Part shown: one piece after another, positions 20,148 to 28,963 of the stretch
Position numbering within the stretch: the first letter of the stretch is position 1
Layout of the letters: the number at the start of each line of letters is the position of its first letter
Assembly: GCF_040182365.1 (NCBI RefSeq)
Contig: NZ_CP144460.1
Span: forward strand, 4,952,935 to 5,016,934
Direction: 5' to 3'
From: Xanthomonas sp. 10-10
GTDB lineage: Bacteria > Pseudomonadota > Gammaproteobacteria > Xanthomonadales > Xanthomonadaceae
Length of the DNA stretch: 64,000 nucleotides
Notes under the pieces: generated by a model
The model's database searches: none
Told to the model about the DNA's origin: nothing
Seen by the model: only the letters and a program-made list of their open reading frames with translations
Translations under genes and position numbers: made by a program

Positions 20148-21770
20148 ATGTGGCAACAACTCTACGACCCGCTCGGTAACGCCAACCTCTCGGCATTGCT
20201 CGCCGCGCTGCCGGTGCTGTTCTTCCTGCTGGCGCTGACGCTGCTGCGGCTCAAGGGGCTCACCGCCGCGTCGCTGGCGGTGCTGGTCTCGGTGGCGGTG
20301 TCGTCGCTGGTGTTTGGCATGCCGCTGGCCAGCATCGTGGGCGCCGCGTTGTTGGGCATTGCCAACGGCCTCTTCCCGATCGGCTTCATCGTGCTGATGG
20401 CGGTATGGCTGTACAAGCTGGCGATCCGCAGCGGCAAGTTCGAGGTGATCCGCGGCAGCATCGCCACGGTGTCCGAAGACCAGCGCATCCAGGTGTTGCT
20501 GATCGCGTTCTGCTTCGGCGGATTTCTGGAAGGCGCTGCCGGTTTTGGCGTGCCGATCGCGATCTGCGCGGCGTTGCTGGTGGAGCTGGGCTTCCGTCCG
20601 CTCAAGGCGGCGATGTTGTGCCTGCTGGCCAACGGCGCGGCGGGCGCTTATGGGGCGATCGGCATCCCGGTGCTGGTCGGCGCGCAGCAGGGCGGCGTGC
20701 GCCTGGACGAGATGTCGCTGATGCTGATCGCGCTGGTGCAGGTCTGCGCACTGCTGGTGCCGGCAGGGCTGGTGGCGATGCTCGATGGCTGGCGGGGCGT
20801 GCGCGAGACCTGGCCGGTGCTGCTGTTTGTCGGCGTGGTGTTCAGTGGCGTGCAGACGCTGACCTTGTACTTCCTTGGGCCGGAACTGGTGGACATCCTC
20901 GGGCCGCTGGCCGGCATGGGCGGGCTGGCCCTGTTCATGCGGTTCTGGCGGCCCAGGCGCATCTACCGCGAAGCGCAGGCACCGCCGTGCTCCGCCCAGC
21001 GCTGGGCGCTTGCCCAGGTGCTGCGTGCGTGGTCGCCGTTCTACATCCTCACCGGCGCGATCCTGGTATGGAGCCTGCCTGCGTTCAAGGCGCTGTTTGC
21101 CGCGGACGGCGCGCTTGCCGCCACGGTATTGCAGCTGCCCATCGGCCTGCTCGATCAACGCGTGCAGGAAGTGCCGCCATTGGTGGCCAGCGTGCGTACG
21201 CTGCCTGCGGTGTGGAATGTCGGTTGGCTCAACGCTTCCGGAACCGCAATCCTGATCGCTGCGGTGCTCACGGTGCTGCTGTCGCCGCGCTTGAACCTGC
21301 GCTCGGCAACTGGCGAGTTGGTCCAGTCCGCGCGCGAGATGTGGAGACCGCTGGCCACCGTGTCGCTGGTAATGGCGGTGGCCTATGTCACCAACTATTC
21401 CGGCGCGTCGTCGAGCATCGGCCTGGCGCTGGCGCAGGCCGGTGGCGTGTTTCCGCTGCTGTCGCCGGTGATCGGCTGGATGGGGGTGTTCATCACCGGC
21501 TCGGTGGTCAACAGCAACACCTTGTTTGCCCATCTGCAGGCGGTGACGGCGGCACAGATCGGCGTGTCTGCGCCGTTGCTGGTGGCGGCCAATACCGCCG
21601 GTGGCGTGATGGCCAAGCTGGTCTCGCCGCAATCGATTGCCATCGCCGCCGCTGCGGTCAAGTTGGTGGGGCAGGAGTCGGCGATCATGCGGACCACGCT
21701 GGCGGCAAGTCTTGGATTGCTGGTTTATGTCTGTCTTTGCACGTGGCTGTTGTCGATGCTGCTGCAATGA
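20148..21770 (+). CDS. lldP: L-lactate permease family transporter
   Basis: The 540-residue polytopic inner-membrane protein begins MWQQLYDPLGNANLSALLAA and has about 12-14 hydrophobic segments. It has the conserved GFLEGAAGFGVPIAI loop and the C-terminal NTAGGVMAKLVSPQSIAIA typical of the lactate permease (LctP/LldP) family. These permeases carry lactate or glycolate with protons. It follows ldhA by 37 bases on the same strand. The pairing of a D-lactate dehydrogenase with this permease suggests lactate uptake or release rather than a role in xylan breakdown. Confidence 0.93.
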   Translation: MWQQLYDPLGNANLSALLAALPVLFFLLALTLLRLKGLTAASLAVLVSVAVSSLVFGMPLASIVGAALLGIANGLFPIGFIVLMAVWLYKLAIRSGKFEVIRGSIATVSEDQRIQVLLIAFCFGGFLEGAAGFGVPIAICAALLVELGFRPLKAAMLCLLANGAAGAYGAIGIPVLVGAQQGGVRLDEMSLMLIALVQVCALLVPAGLVAMLDGWRGVRETWPVLLFVGVVFSGVQTLTLYFLGPELVDILGPLAGMGGLALFMRFWRPRRIYREAQAPPCSAQRWALAQVLRAWSPFYILTGAILVWSLPAFKALFAADGALAATVLQLPIGLLDQRVQEVPPLVASVRTLPAVWNVGWLNASGTAILIAAVLTVLLSPRLNLRSATGELVQSAREMWRPLATVSLVMAVAYVTNYSGASSSIGLALAQAGGVFPLLSPVIGWMGVFITGSVVNSNTLFAHLQAVTAAQIGVSAPLLVAANTAGGVMAKLVSPQSIAIAAAAVKLVGQESAIMRTTLAASLGLLVYVCLCTWLLSMLLQ

Positions 21771-21836
21771 TGCCGGTGGCGGCGTGTCAACTGGCTGCCG
21801 TAGCAGGTTGCTTGCACTGGCCTGCTCCAGGCTGTG

Positions 21837-22226
21837 TCAGCGATTGGCGATGACCTGCCCGATCCGCAGCAGATTGCCGCTCTCGTCCACGATCGCAAAT
21901 TCGCGCATGCCCCAGGGCTTGTCGCCCACCGGGTCGATCCTTGGAATTCCCCGGGCCGGGAGCGCCGCTGCCTGCATCGCTGCATGGATGGCATCGACAT
22001 CGCCCACCCGCAGATAGCAACCCGCGTAGCAGCTCGCCGGATCCAGATCCGGGTGCGCGAAGAAGTGCAGCTCTACATCGCCGCGCCGCACAATCGCATA
22101 CCCGGCATCATGCGGATGCGCATCGCCCTCGAAGCCAAGCCGGCGGTAGAAAGCCAGCGTCTGCGCAATGGCGCGGCTGGGCAGGATCGGGATGGTCTGG
22201 TCAGCGGTGTTGGCCTTGGCGTTCAT
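21837..22226 (-). CDS. VOC / bleomycin-resistance-like protein, copy 2
   Basis: The 129-residue paralogue of the gene at 17263-17649 is nearly collinear, with the same LAFYRRLGF, GDAHPHDAGYAI, HPDLDPA, YAGCY and GDKPWGMREFA segments and scattered substitutions. It is convergent with lldP, 66 bases away. The ATG at 22226 aligns with the start chosen for copy 1. Two copies of the same family on the same strand around the SymE/DUF2256/lactate segment suggest local duplication or insertion of that segment between copies. The ligand is unknown. Confidence 0.88.
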   Translation of the reverse strand: MNAKANTADQTIPILPSRAIAQTLAFYRRLGFEGDAHPHDAGYAIVRRGDVELHFFAHPDLDPASCYAGCYLRVGDVDAIHAAMQAAALPARGIPRIDPVGDKPWGMREFAIVDESGNLLRIGQVIANR

Positions 22227-22292
22227 CGTCAACTCGTCTGAAGTGGTAATCGGATTCAAACCGGGACGGCCATTGCTGGCCACACGAAGCGT

Positions 22293-22628
22293 TCAGATGC
22301 GCGCGCAACCAGTAACCACAGCTAGCCCCAGCTGCCGGGTGTACCAGCTCAGCTGGCGCAAGTATCCACCGATGCAGGAGCTGACTGCATACCCCAATGG
22401 CCGCACCAGCTTGTGGCCCCATCGCGTATAGGTGTCTCGTAGTGCCGGGGCCAGGCCCTGCAGCAGCACGGTGCCCAGCTGGCTGACCAGCAGGTAGGCG
22501 AATACGTCGATGCCCAGCATATCCAGCAATGGCACAGCCGCTGCAAGTTCCGGATTCGATGCAATGCAGGCGATCACCAACGCGGTGACTGCAACGGCTG
22601 CCCTGCGATTCACGATGATTCGCCACAT
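22293..22628 (-). CDS. Hypothetical membrane protein, 111 residues
   Basis: I do not recognise this protein. It starts MWRIIVNRRAAVAVTALVIA, with one hydrophobic helix at about residues 10-27. A second hydrophobic stretch (LLDMLGIDVFAYLLVSQLGTVLL) follows, then an amphipathic C-terminal half with LVRPLGYAVSSCIGGYLRQL. The ATG at 22628 was preferred over upstream starts because only then does the sequence look like a normal membrane protein N-terminus. It lies between VOC copy 2 and another small membrane protein on the same strand. Function is unknown and its reality is only moderately supported. Confidence 0.5.
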   Translation of the reverse strand: MWRIIVNRRAAVAVTALVIACIASNPELAAAVPLLDMLGIDVFAYLLVSQLGTVLLQGLAPALRDTYTRWGHKLVRPLGYAVSSCIGGYLRQLSWYTRQLGLAVVTGCARI

Positions 22629-22701
22629 AGGGATGAACCCGCATACCGTCTCGATGTCAAAGATAGCAGCACCGTCCAGCCGACCCTGGTCTGCTGCTCG
22701 A

Positions 22702-23124
22702 TCACGATGCCCGGACGCCCTGCCTGGCACCGGATGTGCTGAAAATGCGCATCAGCACCAGCACCAGCAGCACCACAAAGCTCAGCTCCCACACATAGAA
22801 CGCGGCACCCACGTGGTCGATCATGACCTGATGGCCGGCCTCGTTTTTGTCGAACCGGGTTGCGCGGAGGGTATCAAGCCCGATCAGGCACGCCGCTACC
22901 AACAGCGCCGCCGCCAACTTGTCCACCTTGACGAAGTAACACAGCCACGCCAGGAAGAACAACGGATTGCTCATCCATGCCACGCACTGGCCATCGACCA
23001 CCTGCATCCAGCCAAGCAGCAGGATGACGAACCCACCCAGGTGATCATTGCCGCCGTGCAATGCAGGAAGGCACAGCGCAACCCCGTACAGCAGGGCCGA
23101 TAACACGAGTAGAAAAAGCTTCAC
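22702..23124 (-). CDS. Hypothetical inner-membrane protein, four predicted helices
   Basis: This is an unrecognised 140-residue protein. From the GTG at 23124, which has AAGGA six bases upstream, it reads as a typical membrane protein: VKLFLLVLSALLYGVALCLP, then GGFVILLLGWMQVV, FFLAWLCYFVKVDKLAAALLVAACLIGL and a C-terminal FYVWELSFVVLLVLVLMRIF. Two of the helices flank the conserved-looking WMSNPLFFLAWLCYF. The frame continues far upstream without meaningful sequence. No domain assignment can be made by eye. Confidence 0.7.
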   Translation of the reverse strand: MKLFLLVLSALLYGVALCLPALHGGNDHLGGFVILLLGWMQVVDGQCVAWMSNPLFFLAWLCYFVKVDKLAAALLVAACLIGLDTLRATRFDKNEAGHQVMIDHVGAAFYVWELSFVVLLVLVLMRIFSTSGARQGVRAS

Positions 23125-23599
23125 GGGCGTCCTTGTCCAGGATGAGGCGAGTGCGCGTGTTCGCTTGCGGAACTCCGGATCGCAGCTGCACGGGCGAGCT
23201 TGCTTACTATAGACAATGCGTGCACAGCTTTCACCGACGCCTTGCGCAGCCTGCCGGCGCGTTGGCGTGGACGGGCGACGCAGCAGGGACGTTGCTTCAA
23301 GCGTCGCCATGACATGCTTGAAGCACCAGCGCATGACTCCGGGACCCGGCGCCACCATGACGGCCCACGGTAGCAGCGCGTGTCGGCGCCGGTGCAGCGT
23401 CCGCTGCGGGCGAGCGCTGCACCGGCCCACGGAGCGGAAAATGGTGGGGAACGCGGTGACGTATCGTCCGGATCGCTGCCGCGGTGACGGCGGGCGGCAT
23501 CGCCCGGCCCAGTCGTCTGCTGTCACGCCCGCCCGGGTTGGCATGCCTCGTAGCGCCTGTGCCAACCCGGGGGGCGGCCTTCCCCACACCCGGTTGCGG
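23125..23599. other. Intergenic region with a perfect 12-bp inverted repeat
   Basis: No gene is supported here. An inverted repeat CCCGGGTTGGCA (23532-23543) and its exact complement (23560-23571), with a 16-base loop, lies just beyond the 3' end of the Lys/Ala-rich gene. It is a candidate terminator for that minus-strand transcript, although no T-tract follows. The rest shows nothing I can name. Confidence 0.5.
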
Positions 23600-24613
23600 C
23601 TAATGCTTGGCGGCTTTTTTCGTAGCGCCCGCTCCGCTTGCCCGCTTGGCAGCGCTGCCCTTACGTGCCACGGCCATGTTGTCGACCAGGTTGGGATAGG
23701 GCCGGCCTGCTGCCTTGGCACGCTGTCTGGCCTGTGTCTTCTGCGCTGGGGAAAGCGAACTTGAGCGCGAGGCACGCTTCGGGTTCGGTTTTTTCCATGG
23801 CGCCGAGGCCTTGCCCTCGCGCTTCTTCGCAGTGCTGCGTGCAGAGGCGCTCTTGTTGGCCGAAGGCCGGCGAGCGGCTGTCTTTTTTGTCGCGGTCTTT
23901 TCTACCGCCCTTTTCTTCGCCGTCGCTTTCCCGACTGCGGTCTTCTTTGCTGCGGTCTTCTTTGCTGCGGTCTTCTTCGCTGCCGTCGTGGCGGTCGTCT
24001 TGCGGGCAACGGTCGAAGACCTGGACGTGGGTGTCGCCGCGCTACCGGCCCCTGCTTTCCTGGCTGCGCTTTTTTTCGCCGCAGGTTTCTTCGCGGAGGG
24101 CATTCCGGTTGTTTTTCTTGCGGCCTTCTTTGCGGCGGTCTTCTGTGCGGTGCGTTTTGCTGCGGTCTTTCCGGCGGTGCGTGTCTTCGTACCACTGGCG
24201 TCGGCAGCGGCCGTGCTGCTGGCCCTGCTGCTCTTCCCTGTCGCGGTCTTCGCGTTGGCTGCATCCTCCAGCCGCTGATACAGCCGCGCCGCCCAGCGCT
24301 GACCTGCATCGCCGCCCCAGAGCAGCCAGGCGATATAGCCAGCCGATGGCGCGCTACGATCGGCCCAGCCCTTGCCGTTCTTGTCCACGCTGTGACGCGC
24401 GAAATAGGCGTGCATGCGTCGAATGGTCTGGGTGGAAAGCGTTTTCTGCGCCGACAGATCGCGTGCACGCGCGACGCCGATCGCGGTACCGCCGCGCCCG
24501 TGCAGCTCACGCAAGCGCAGTCCGCGCGCCGCTGCGTTGGCAACATTCCTGGGCGGCACTGTAGACATCGCCCGCTTTGCTGGTGTGCGTGCCACGAATT
24601 TCTCCGGTTGCAT
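23600..24613 (-). CDS. Lys/Ala-rich histone-H1-like protein with a phage-type N-terminal domain
   Basis: The 337-residue product has two parts. The N-terminal part (about residues 15-100) contains RGLRLRELHGRGGTAIGVAR, LSTQTIRRMHAYFARH and PSAGYIAWLLWGGDAGQRWA, a module I associate with uncharacterised phage-encoded proteins. The rest is extremely basic and low complexity, with runs of KKTAA and KKAARK like eukaryotic histone H1 and bacterial H1-like DNA-binding proteins. It is probably a nucleoid-binding protein in the cytoplasm. The ATG at 24613 was chosen as the first giving the phage-like module a normal N-terminus; ATGs at 24652 or 24568 are possible. No operon partner is visible. Confidence 0.75.
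   Translation of the reverse strand: MQPEKFVARTPAKRAMSTVPPRNVANAAARGLRLRELHGRGGTAIGVARARDLSAQKTLSTQTIRRMHAYFARHSVDKNGKGWADRSAPSAGYIAWLLWGGDAGQRWAARLYQRLEDAANAKTATGKSSRASSTAAADASGTKTRTAGKTAAKRTAQKTAAKKAARKTTGMPSAKKPAAKKSAARKAGAGSAATPTSRSSTVARKTTATTAAKKTAAKKTAAKKTAVGKATAKKRAVEKTATKKTAARRPSANKSASARSTAKKREGKASAPWKKPNPKRASRSSSLSPAQKTQARQRAKAAGRPYPNLVDNMAVARKGSAAKRASGAGATKKAAKH
23940..23984 (-). repeat. Three tandem 15-bp units encoding KKTAA
   Basis: Two identical units (GTCTTCTTTGCTGCG on the plus strand, 23940-23954 and 23955-23969) and one variant (23970-23984) encode five-residue KKTAA steps of the Lys/Ala-rich tail. The repeat keeps frame, so copy number could change without frameshift. Confidence 0.8.
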
Positions 24614-24872
24614 CGAGTTGCCGTAGTGTTCGCATGCGCCGTGCTGCTGCATGTGAAGAGGCTGGCAACTGGCCGTGCACACCACACGGCGATGAATGTG
24701 ACTCGGCGACATGCAGGCACGCCACGCGGCGCGCGGCGGCGCTGTCGCGAAGGGCGCGTCGGCGGCGACGTCCACCGCACCGGACGCAGCTGCAGATCAG
24801 CCTGCTTGGGACGCTGAATCGCCGTGCATGTGTCGCTACACTGGCCTGCCACGGCTATCGCAAGAGTGCTGC

Positions 24873-25916
24873 ATGCGCCTGTTGAAGACCTCGTTCCACG
24901 CGGGCCTGCTCGCTGCCGCGATCGGCATTGTCCCCGCGCTTGCGCAGGCCGCCGACAAGGCGCCGTTGTCCAAATCGGCGCCGTCGAAACAGTCTGCCCG
25001 GTGGCAGGCCCTGAGCACGCGCAACCAACCGCATGCGCGCCATGAAAACAGCCTGGTGGCCATCGGCGACCGCCTGTATCTGATCGGCGGACGCGATCAG
25101 CGCCCGCTGGAGATCTTCGACACCCGCACGCGCCGCTGGTCGCAAGGCAGTGCGCCGCCGCTGATGGTGAGCCACGCACAGGCGGTGGTGTCGTCCGGCA
25201 AGTTGTATTTCGTGGGCGGCTTTACCGGCGACTATCCCGAGGAAGCGTCGCTGAGCAATCTGCTGATCTACGATCCCCGCACCGACCACTGGCAGGTCGG
25301 GCCGGAGATTCCCAAGCATCGCCGCCGCGGCGCGGCCGGCGCGGTGGAACACGACGGCGTGCTGTACCTGGTCGGCGGCAACACGCGCGGCCATATGAGC
25401 GGTTATGTGCCATGGCTGGATGCGTTCGACACCAGAACGCAGCAATGGACGCAGCTGGCCGATGCGCCGCATGCGCGCGACCATTTCCATGCGGCGGTGA
25501 TTGACGGAAAACTCTATGCCGCCGGTGGCCGCAGGTCGGCACACGAAAGCGGCAACACCCTGGCGCAAACGATTTCCGAAGTCGATGTGTATGACATCAC
25601 GCGCGGCACCTGGTCGGTGGCACCGGCCGCGCTGCCGACGCAGCGCGCAGGCACTGCCGCCATCGCACACAATGGCCGCCTGCTGATCATCGGTGGCGAG
25701 AGCATGCGGCAGGTCAAGGCGCACGACGAAGTGGAAGCCTACGATCCGACCAGTTCCAGCTGGGCAACGCTGGACGCACTACCGCAAGGGCGGCATGGCA
25801 CCCAAGTTGCCGCCGTCGGCGACACTCTGTACATCGCTGCGGGCAGCGGTAACCGCGGCGGCGGGCCTGAGCTGGATGATGTGTTGATGTTGGCTGAGGC
25901 GGAAGCCACACGCTAG
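24873..25916 (+). CDS. Exported Kelch-repeat beta-propeller protein
   Basis: The 347-residue protein has a clear signal peptide (MRLLKTSFHAGLLAAAIGIV, cleaved near ALAQA) followed by about six Kelch repeats. Each repeat shows the pattern LYxxGG then a WxxxxPLP-like stretch, for example RLYLIGGRDQ, KLYFVGGFTG, VLYLVGGNTR and KLYAAGGRRS. This makes a six-bladed propeller in the periplasm or outside the cell. Related proteins include sialic-acid epimerases and galactose-oxidase-like proteins, but no copper or epimerase site is evident. The ATG at 24873 is set by the signal peptide. Neighbours give no clear pathway. Confidence 0.85.
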   Translation: MRLLKTSFHAGLLAAAIGIVPALAQAADKAPLSKSAPSKQSARWQALSTRNQPHARHENSLVAIGDRLYLIGGRDQRPLEIFDTRTRRWSQGSAPPLMVSHAQAVVSSGKLYFVGGFTGDYPEEASLSNLLIYDPRTDHWQVGPEIPKHRRRGAAGAVEHDGVLYLVGGNTRGHMSGYVPWLDAFDTRTQQWTQLADAPHARDHFHAAVIDGKLYAAGGRRSAHESGNTLAQTISEVDVYDITRGTWSVAPAALPTQRAGTAAIAHNGRLLIIGGESMRQVKAHDEVEAYDPTSSSWATLDALPQGRHGTQVAAVGDTLYIAAGSGNRGGGPELDDVLMLAEAEATR

Positions 25917-26000
25917 GCAAGGTGGGCTGCATCCAAGCCCGATCGCAGTCCTGGCCCGAAGGGAAAGCAACCTGTCATGCAGGTCTCTCGGTAACGCTCC

Positions 26001-26033
26001 ATCGCGGCCAGGGCCGCTCCTACAGGAGCGGCG
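26001..26033. repeat. Dispersed GCTCCTAC/GTAGGAGC repeat, short copy
   Basis: The sequence ATCGCGGCCAGGGCCGCTCC followed by TACAGGAGCGGCG contains a small hairpin (GCCGCTCC...GGAGCGGC). It resembles the longer element at 48903-48970, which has GTAGGAGCG and CGCTCCTAC ends. It sits between the convergent Kelch and SMP-30 genes and could act as a bidirectional terminator. Confidence 0.6.
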
Positions 26034-26061
26034 ACTGGATCAGCTGAGGTCCCGACAGACG

Positions 26062-27099
26062 CTACTGGGCAAACTGCAATCCCAGCGACTTGACACGCAC
26101 GCGTGTCAGCATCGCGTGCGAGGTCATGTAGAGGGTATGACCGTCGTTGCCGAACGCGCAGTTGGAGACGGCTTCACCGGTTTCGATACGGCCCAGGCGC
26201 TGCCCGGCCGGATCGAAGACGATAACGCCACCGGGGCCGGTGGCGAACAGGTAGCCGTCGGCGGACACCGCCATGCCGTCGGGCAGGCCGGGCGCATCCT
26301 TTGCCACCAGATCCGACGCATCTGCGAACACGCGCTTGCCGGTGACGGCGCCTTGCGCATCCAGCGCGTAGGCCATCCAGATCGGTCGTTCCGGATCGGA
26401 ATTGGACACGTACAAGGTGCGCTCATCGGGCGACAGCGCGATACCGTTGGGGAAGCTCAGGCTGTCGTCCAGCAGATGCACGCTGCCGTCGACATCCAGC
26501 CGGTACACACCATTGAAGCGCAATTGCTTGACCGGCGAGTCGTTGAGATCCTTTAAGCCGTACGGTGGGTCGGTGAAGAACACCACGCCGTCGCGACGAC
26601 GCACCACGTCGTTGGGGCTATTGAAGCGCTTGCCGCCGAAGCTGGTGGCCAGCGGCGTCTTCTTGCGGGTGGCCGGATCGAGCCTGGCAACGATGCGGGT
26701 ACCGGAATCGGCAAGCAATACGGTGCCATTGGGCTCGGCATACAGCCCGTTGGCACCGGCCTCGCGCAGCGTGGCCTGTTCCGGACCGGTATAGCCGGAG
26801 GGCGACAGCAAAACCGACAACCCTGCCTCTTCGGACCAGCGATACAGCTTGTTTTCTGGCACATCGGTAAACAGCAGGTAGCCACCGTTGCGCACCCATG
26901 CCGGGCCTTCGGACCAGGTGAAGCCTTCGGTGAGCTTCTCGATGCGCGCGTCGCTGGCGACCACGTCGCCGAAGCTGCGATCGAAAGTTGTCAGATGCCC
27001 GATCGCAGAAAAGCGCGGCGGGGGCACCTCCTTCCTGGCGCAGGCGACGAGGATCGCCAGCAGCGGAACGGCCAACAACAGATAGGGCGGCAAGCGCAT
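26062..27099 (-). CDS. SMP-30/gluconolactonase-family lipoprotein
   Basis: The 345-residue product starts with a lipoprotein signal, LLAILVAC, with Cys at about residue 21. It continues as a six-bladed SMP-30/gluconolactonase/regucalcin propeller: FTWSEGPAWV, GYLLFTDVPENKLYRW, FNSPNDVVRRRDGVVFFTDPPYGL and SFPNGIALSPDERTLYVSNSD. The metal ligands expected of the family fall in the SEGP, SPND and FPNG segments, all present. It would hydrolyse a sugar lactone in the periplasm, anchored to a membrane. It precedes the GH10 xylanase gene on the same strand, so an aldonolactone from plant sugars is plausible but unproven. Confidence 0.88.
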   Translation of the reverse strand: MRLPPYLLLAVPLLAILVACARKEVPPPRFSAIGHLTTFDRSFGDVVASDARIEKLTEGFTWSEGPAWVRNGGYLLFTDVPENKLYRWSEEAGLSVLLSPSGYTGPEQATLREAGANGLYAEPNGTVLLADSGTRIVARLDPATRKKTPLATSFGGKRFNSPNDVVRRRDGVVFFTDPPYGLKDLNDSPVKQLRFNGVYRLDVDGSVHLLDDSLSFPNGIALSPDERTLYVSNSDPERPIWMAYALDAQGAVTGKRVFADASDLVAKDAPGLPDGMAVSADGYLFATGPGGVIVFDPAGQRLGRIETGEAVSNCAFGNDGHTLYMTSHAMLTRVRVKSLGLQFAQ

Positions 27100-27175
27100 C
27101 GGTCAGTCCAGTAACGAAGTCGAGCCATGATGCCATCATGCGTGTGCAGGTCTGCTGCGCACGCTGGCGACCGCG

Positions 27176-28363
27176 CTAGCGCCCGCCAGCCGCCGCAGGC
27201 ACCGCCAGCACCGCATCCAAGGCCGGTTTGGGCCGGTGATTGCGATCGAACAGCAGCGGGTAATTGGTGCGGCCGGGCACCGGGTAATCGTTCTTCCACG
27301 ACATGCCGTCGCTGACACCCCAGATGCTCACGCGCGCAAGCTTGTCGCGCTTGCGCCAGAACAGCGCGAACAGCTCCGCATAGCGATCGCGCAGTTGCGC
27401 CTGTACGGCAGGCGGCAATCCATCGCGGTAAGGATCGAGAAAGCGCTTGAATTCCGGCAGCTGGAACTGCTTGTGCGCAAGCCCGGTGCCGATGATCTGG
27501 CCTTGCTTGGTGAGCGGCAGCACATCCACGTCGAGCTCGGTGATCATGACCTTGATGCCAAGTGCGGCGTATGCGTCGATGGCGTCCTCGATATCGCGCA
27601 GGCTGGGGTAGTCCAGGCCCCAGTGCCCTTGCATGCCGACGCCGTCGATACGGATGCCGGACTGCTGCAGCATCTTGACCATCCGCACGATGCCGTCGCG
27701 CTTGCTCGGCCGCCATGCATTGAAGTCGTTGTAGTAGAGCTCTGCATCCGGTGCATACCGCTGCGCAAAGGTGAAGGCATTCCGCACCACGGTGTCGCCG
27801 TCGCCGACCCGCTGCACCCAGTTGGTATCGCGGTAGCGCCCGTCTTCGTCGATGATTTCATTGACCACGTCCCAACCCTGCACCTTGCCGGCGTAGCGGC
27901 CCGCCACCAGCGCGATATGCTCGCGCATGCGCTCCAGTTGCTGCGCTGGCGTATTGGGCCGGCCATCGGCGGTGGTGAAGAACCAGTCCGGCGTCTGGTT
28001 GTGCCACACCAGGGTGTGACCGACCACGAACATATGCTGCGCACGCGCTTCATCGACGAAGGCATCGGCGGCGGTGAAATCGTTGACGCCGCGACGCGGC
28101 GACACCACTTCGGCCTTCATCACGTTCTCGGGCGTGAGCGCATTGAAATGGCAGGCGACCAAGGCCGCCGACGCGGCGTCGTGGCCTGACACGATCTCGG
28201 CATTGACGGCGGTGCCGATCAGGAAGGCATCGGCATAGACCTGCTTGAGCGTCTGTGCCGGACAGGGAGAGGCGGCAACCGCCGACGGCGCAGCGCTGGC
28301 GGTTGCGCTGCCAGCCAGCATGCCGACCAGCAACAAGAAGGAAAACCGGTGACGTGCAAACAT
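27176..28363 (-). CDS. xyn10C: GH10 endo-1,4-beta-xylanase, exported (first of two)
   Basis: The 395-residue protein has a signal peptide (to about residue 24, ATASAAP) and one GH10 barrel. The conserved FNALTPENVMKAE, HTLVWHNQTPDWF and YYNDFN motifs are present. E169 (WDVVNEI) is the acid/base and E276 (MITELDVDV) the nucleophile. It cuts the xylan backbone outside the cytoplasm. The ATG at 28363 is fixed by the signal peptide, although the frame is open far upstream. There is no carbohydrate-binding module. It is separated by about 600 bases from the unknown secreted protein and the GH2-uxaC-GH10 set on the same strand. The symbol follows X. campestris usage and is moderately certain. Confidence 0.93.
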   Translation of the reverse strand: MFARHRFSFLLLVGMLAGSATASAAPSAVAASPCPAQTLKQVYADAFLIGTAVNAEIVSGHDAASAALVACHFNALTPENVMKAEVVSPRRGVNDFTAADAFVDEARAQHMFVVGHTLVWHNQTPDWFFTTADGRPNTPAQQLERMREHIALVAGRYAGKVQGWDVVNEIIDEDGRYRDTNWVQRVGDGDTVVRNAFTFAQRYAPDAELYYNDFNAWRPSKRDGIVRMVKMLQQSGIRIDGVGMQGHWGLDYPSLRDIEDAIDAYAALGIKVMITELDVDVLPLTKQGQIIGTGLAHKQFQLPEFKRFLDPYRDGLPPAVQAQLRDRYAELFALFWRKRDKLARVSIWGVSDGMSWKNDYPVPGRTNYPLLFDRNHRPKPALDAVLAVPAAAGGR

Positions 28364-28920
28364 GGCGGCAGCTCGTTGAGGAAGGCGCGGGCGACTGACC
28401 GGGGCGCAGGGACGACACTGCAGTGCAGCGTGTGTCGCAAAGGATGCGCAAGGCCATGGCACAGTCTGCCTACGGCCCACGACGGCGGTGATGCAGCATA
28501 GCCGCTTGCGTCTCCGCGGGCAGCGCCGACCTGCATCGGTACATGCATGCCGGCCAACAGCCGTGCCCAACGGCGTCGGGCAGTTGCGAGTACCAGTGGG
28601 CGCACCACTGTTGGCGTTGCTTCCAAGTCCAACCGCTGCGGAGCGACATGGCGCGTCGGCGACTCTGCGACACGAAGCCTCAGCAGTCGCGTCGATCATT
28701 GCGCGAAGATCGATGCACCGTTGGCAGTAGCATCGATCAACGCGCCTGCGTTGTGCGGGGCCTACTGCCCCAGCCTGTGCCCGCGCGCGATGACAGATGC
28801 AGGCACGGCACTGCGCAATGCACAGCGGCACTGGCCGCGACAGGCTGCGTTGCCAGAAGATGATAGATGTCGCGCGCCGGAGCGGGATCAACGCGGCCGC
28901 TGGCAAGTCCTACAACGACA
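28364..28920. other. Upstream region of the first GH10 gene
   Basis: No gene is supported in these 557 bases. I looked for TGGTAGCGCTAACA and its complement and found neither, so the first GH10 gene does not have an exact xyl-box nearby. Weak open frames on both strands have no recognisable sequence. Confidence 0.45.
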
Positions 28921-28954
28921 AACGCCCGGGAAGGCCAGGGCCTTCCCGGGCGTT
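28921..28954 (-). terminator. Perfect 16-bp hairpin terminator of the unknown secreted gene
   Basis: The arms at 28921-28936 and 28939-28954 are perfect complements with a two-base loop, located ten bases beyond the stop codon of the gene at 28964-30010. A T-rich stretch follows on the minus strand (TGTCGTTGT). Confidence 0.8.
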
Positions 28955-28963
28955 GAGCACGCG

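Noticed and set aside
17263..22226. A prophage or integrative element for the accessory segment
   Set aside because: No integrase, tRNA, attachment repeats or structural phage genes are present; only one phage-like module occurs, outside this interval at 23600-24613.
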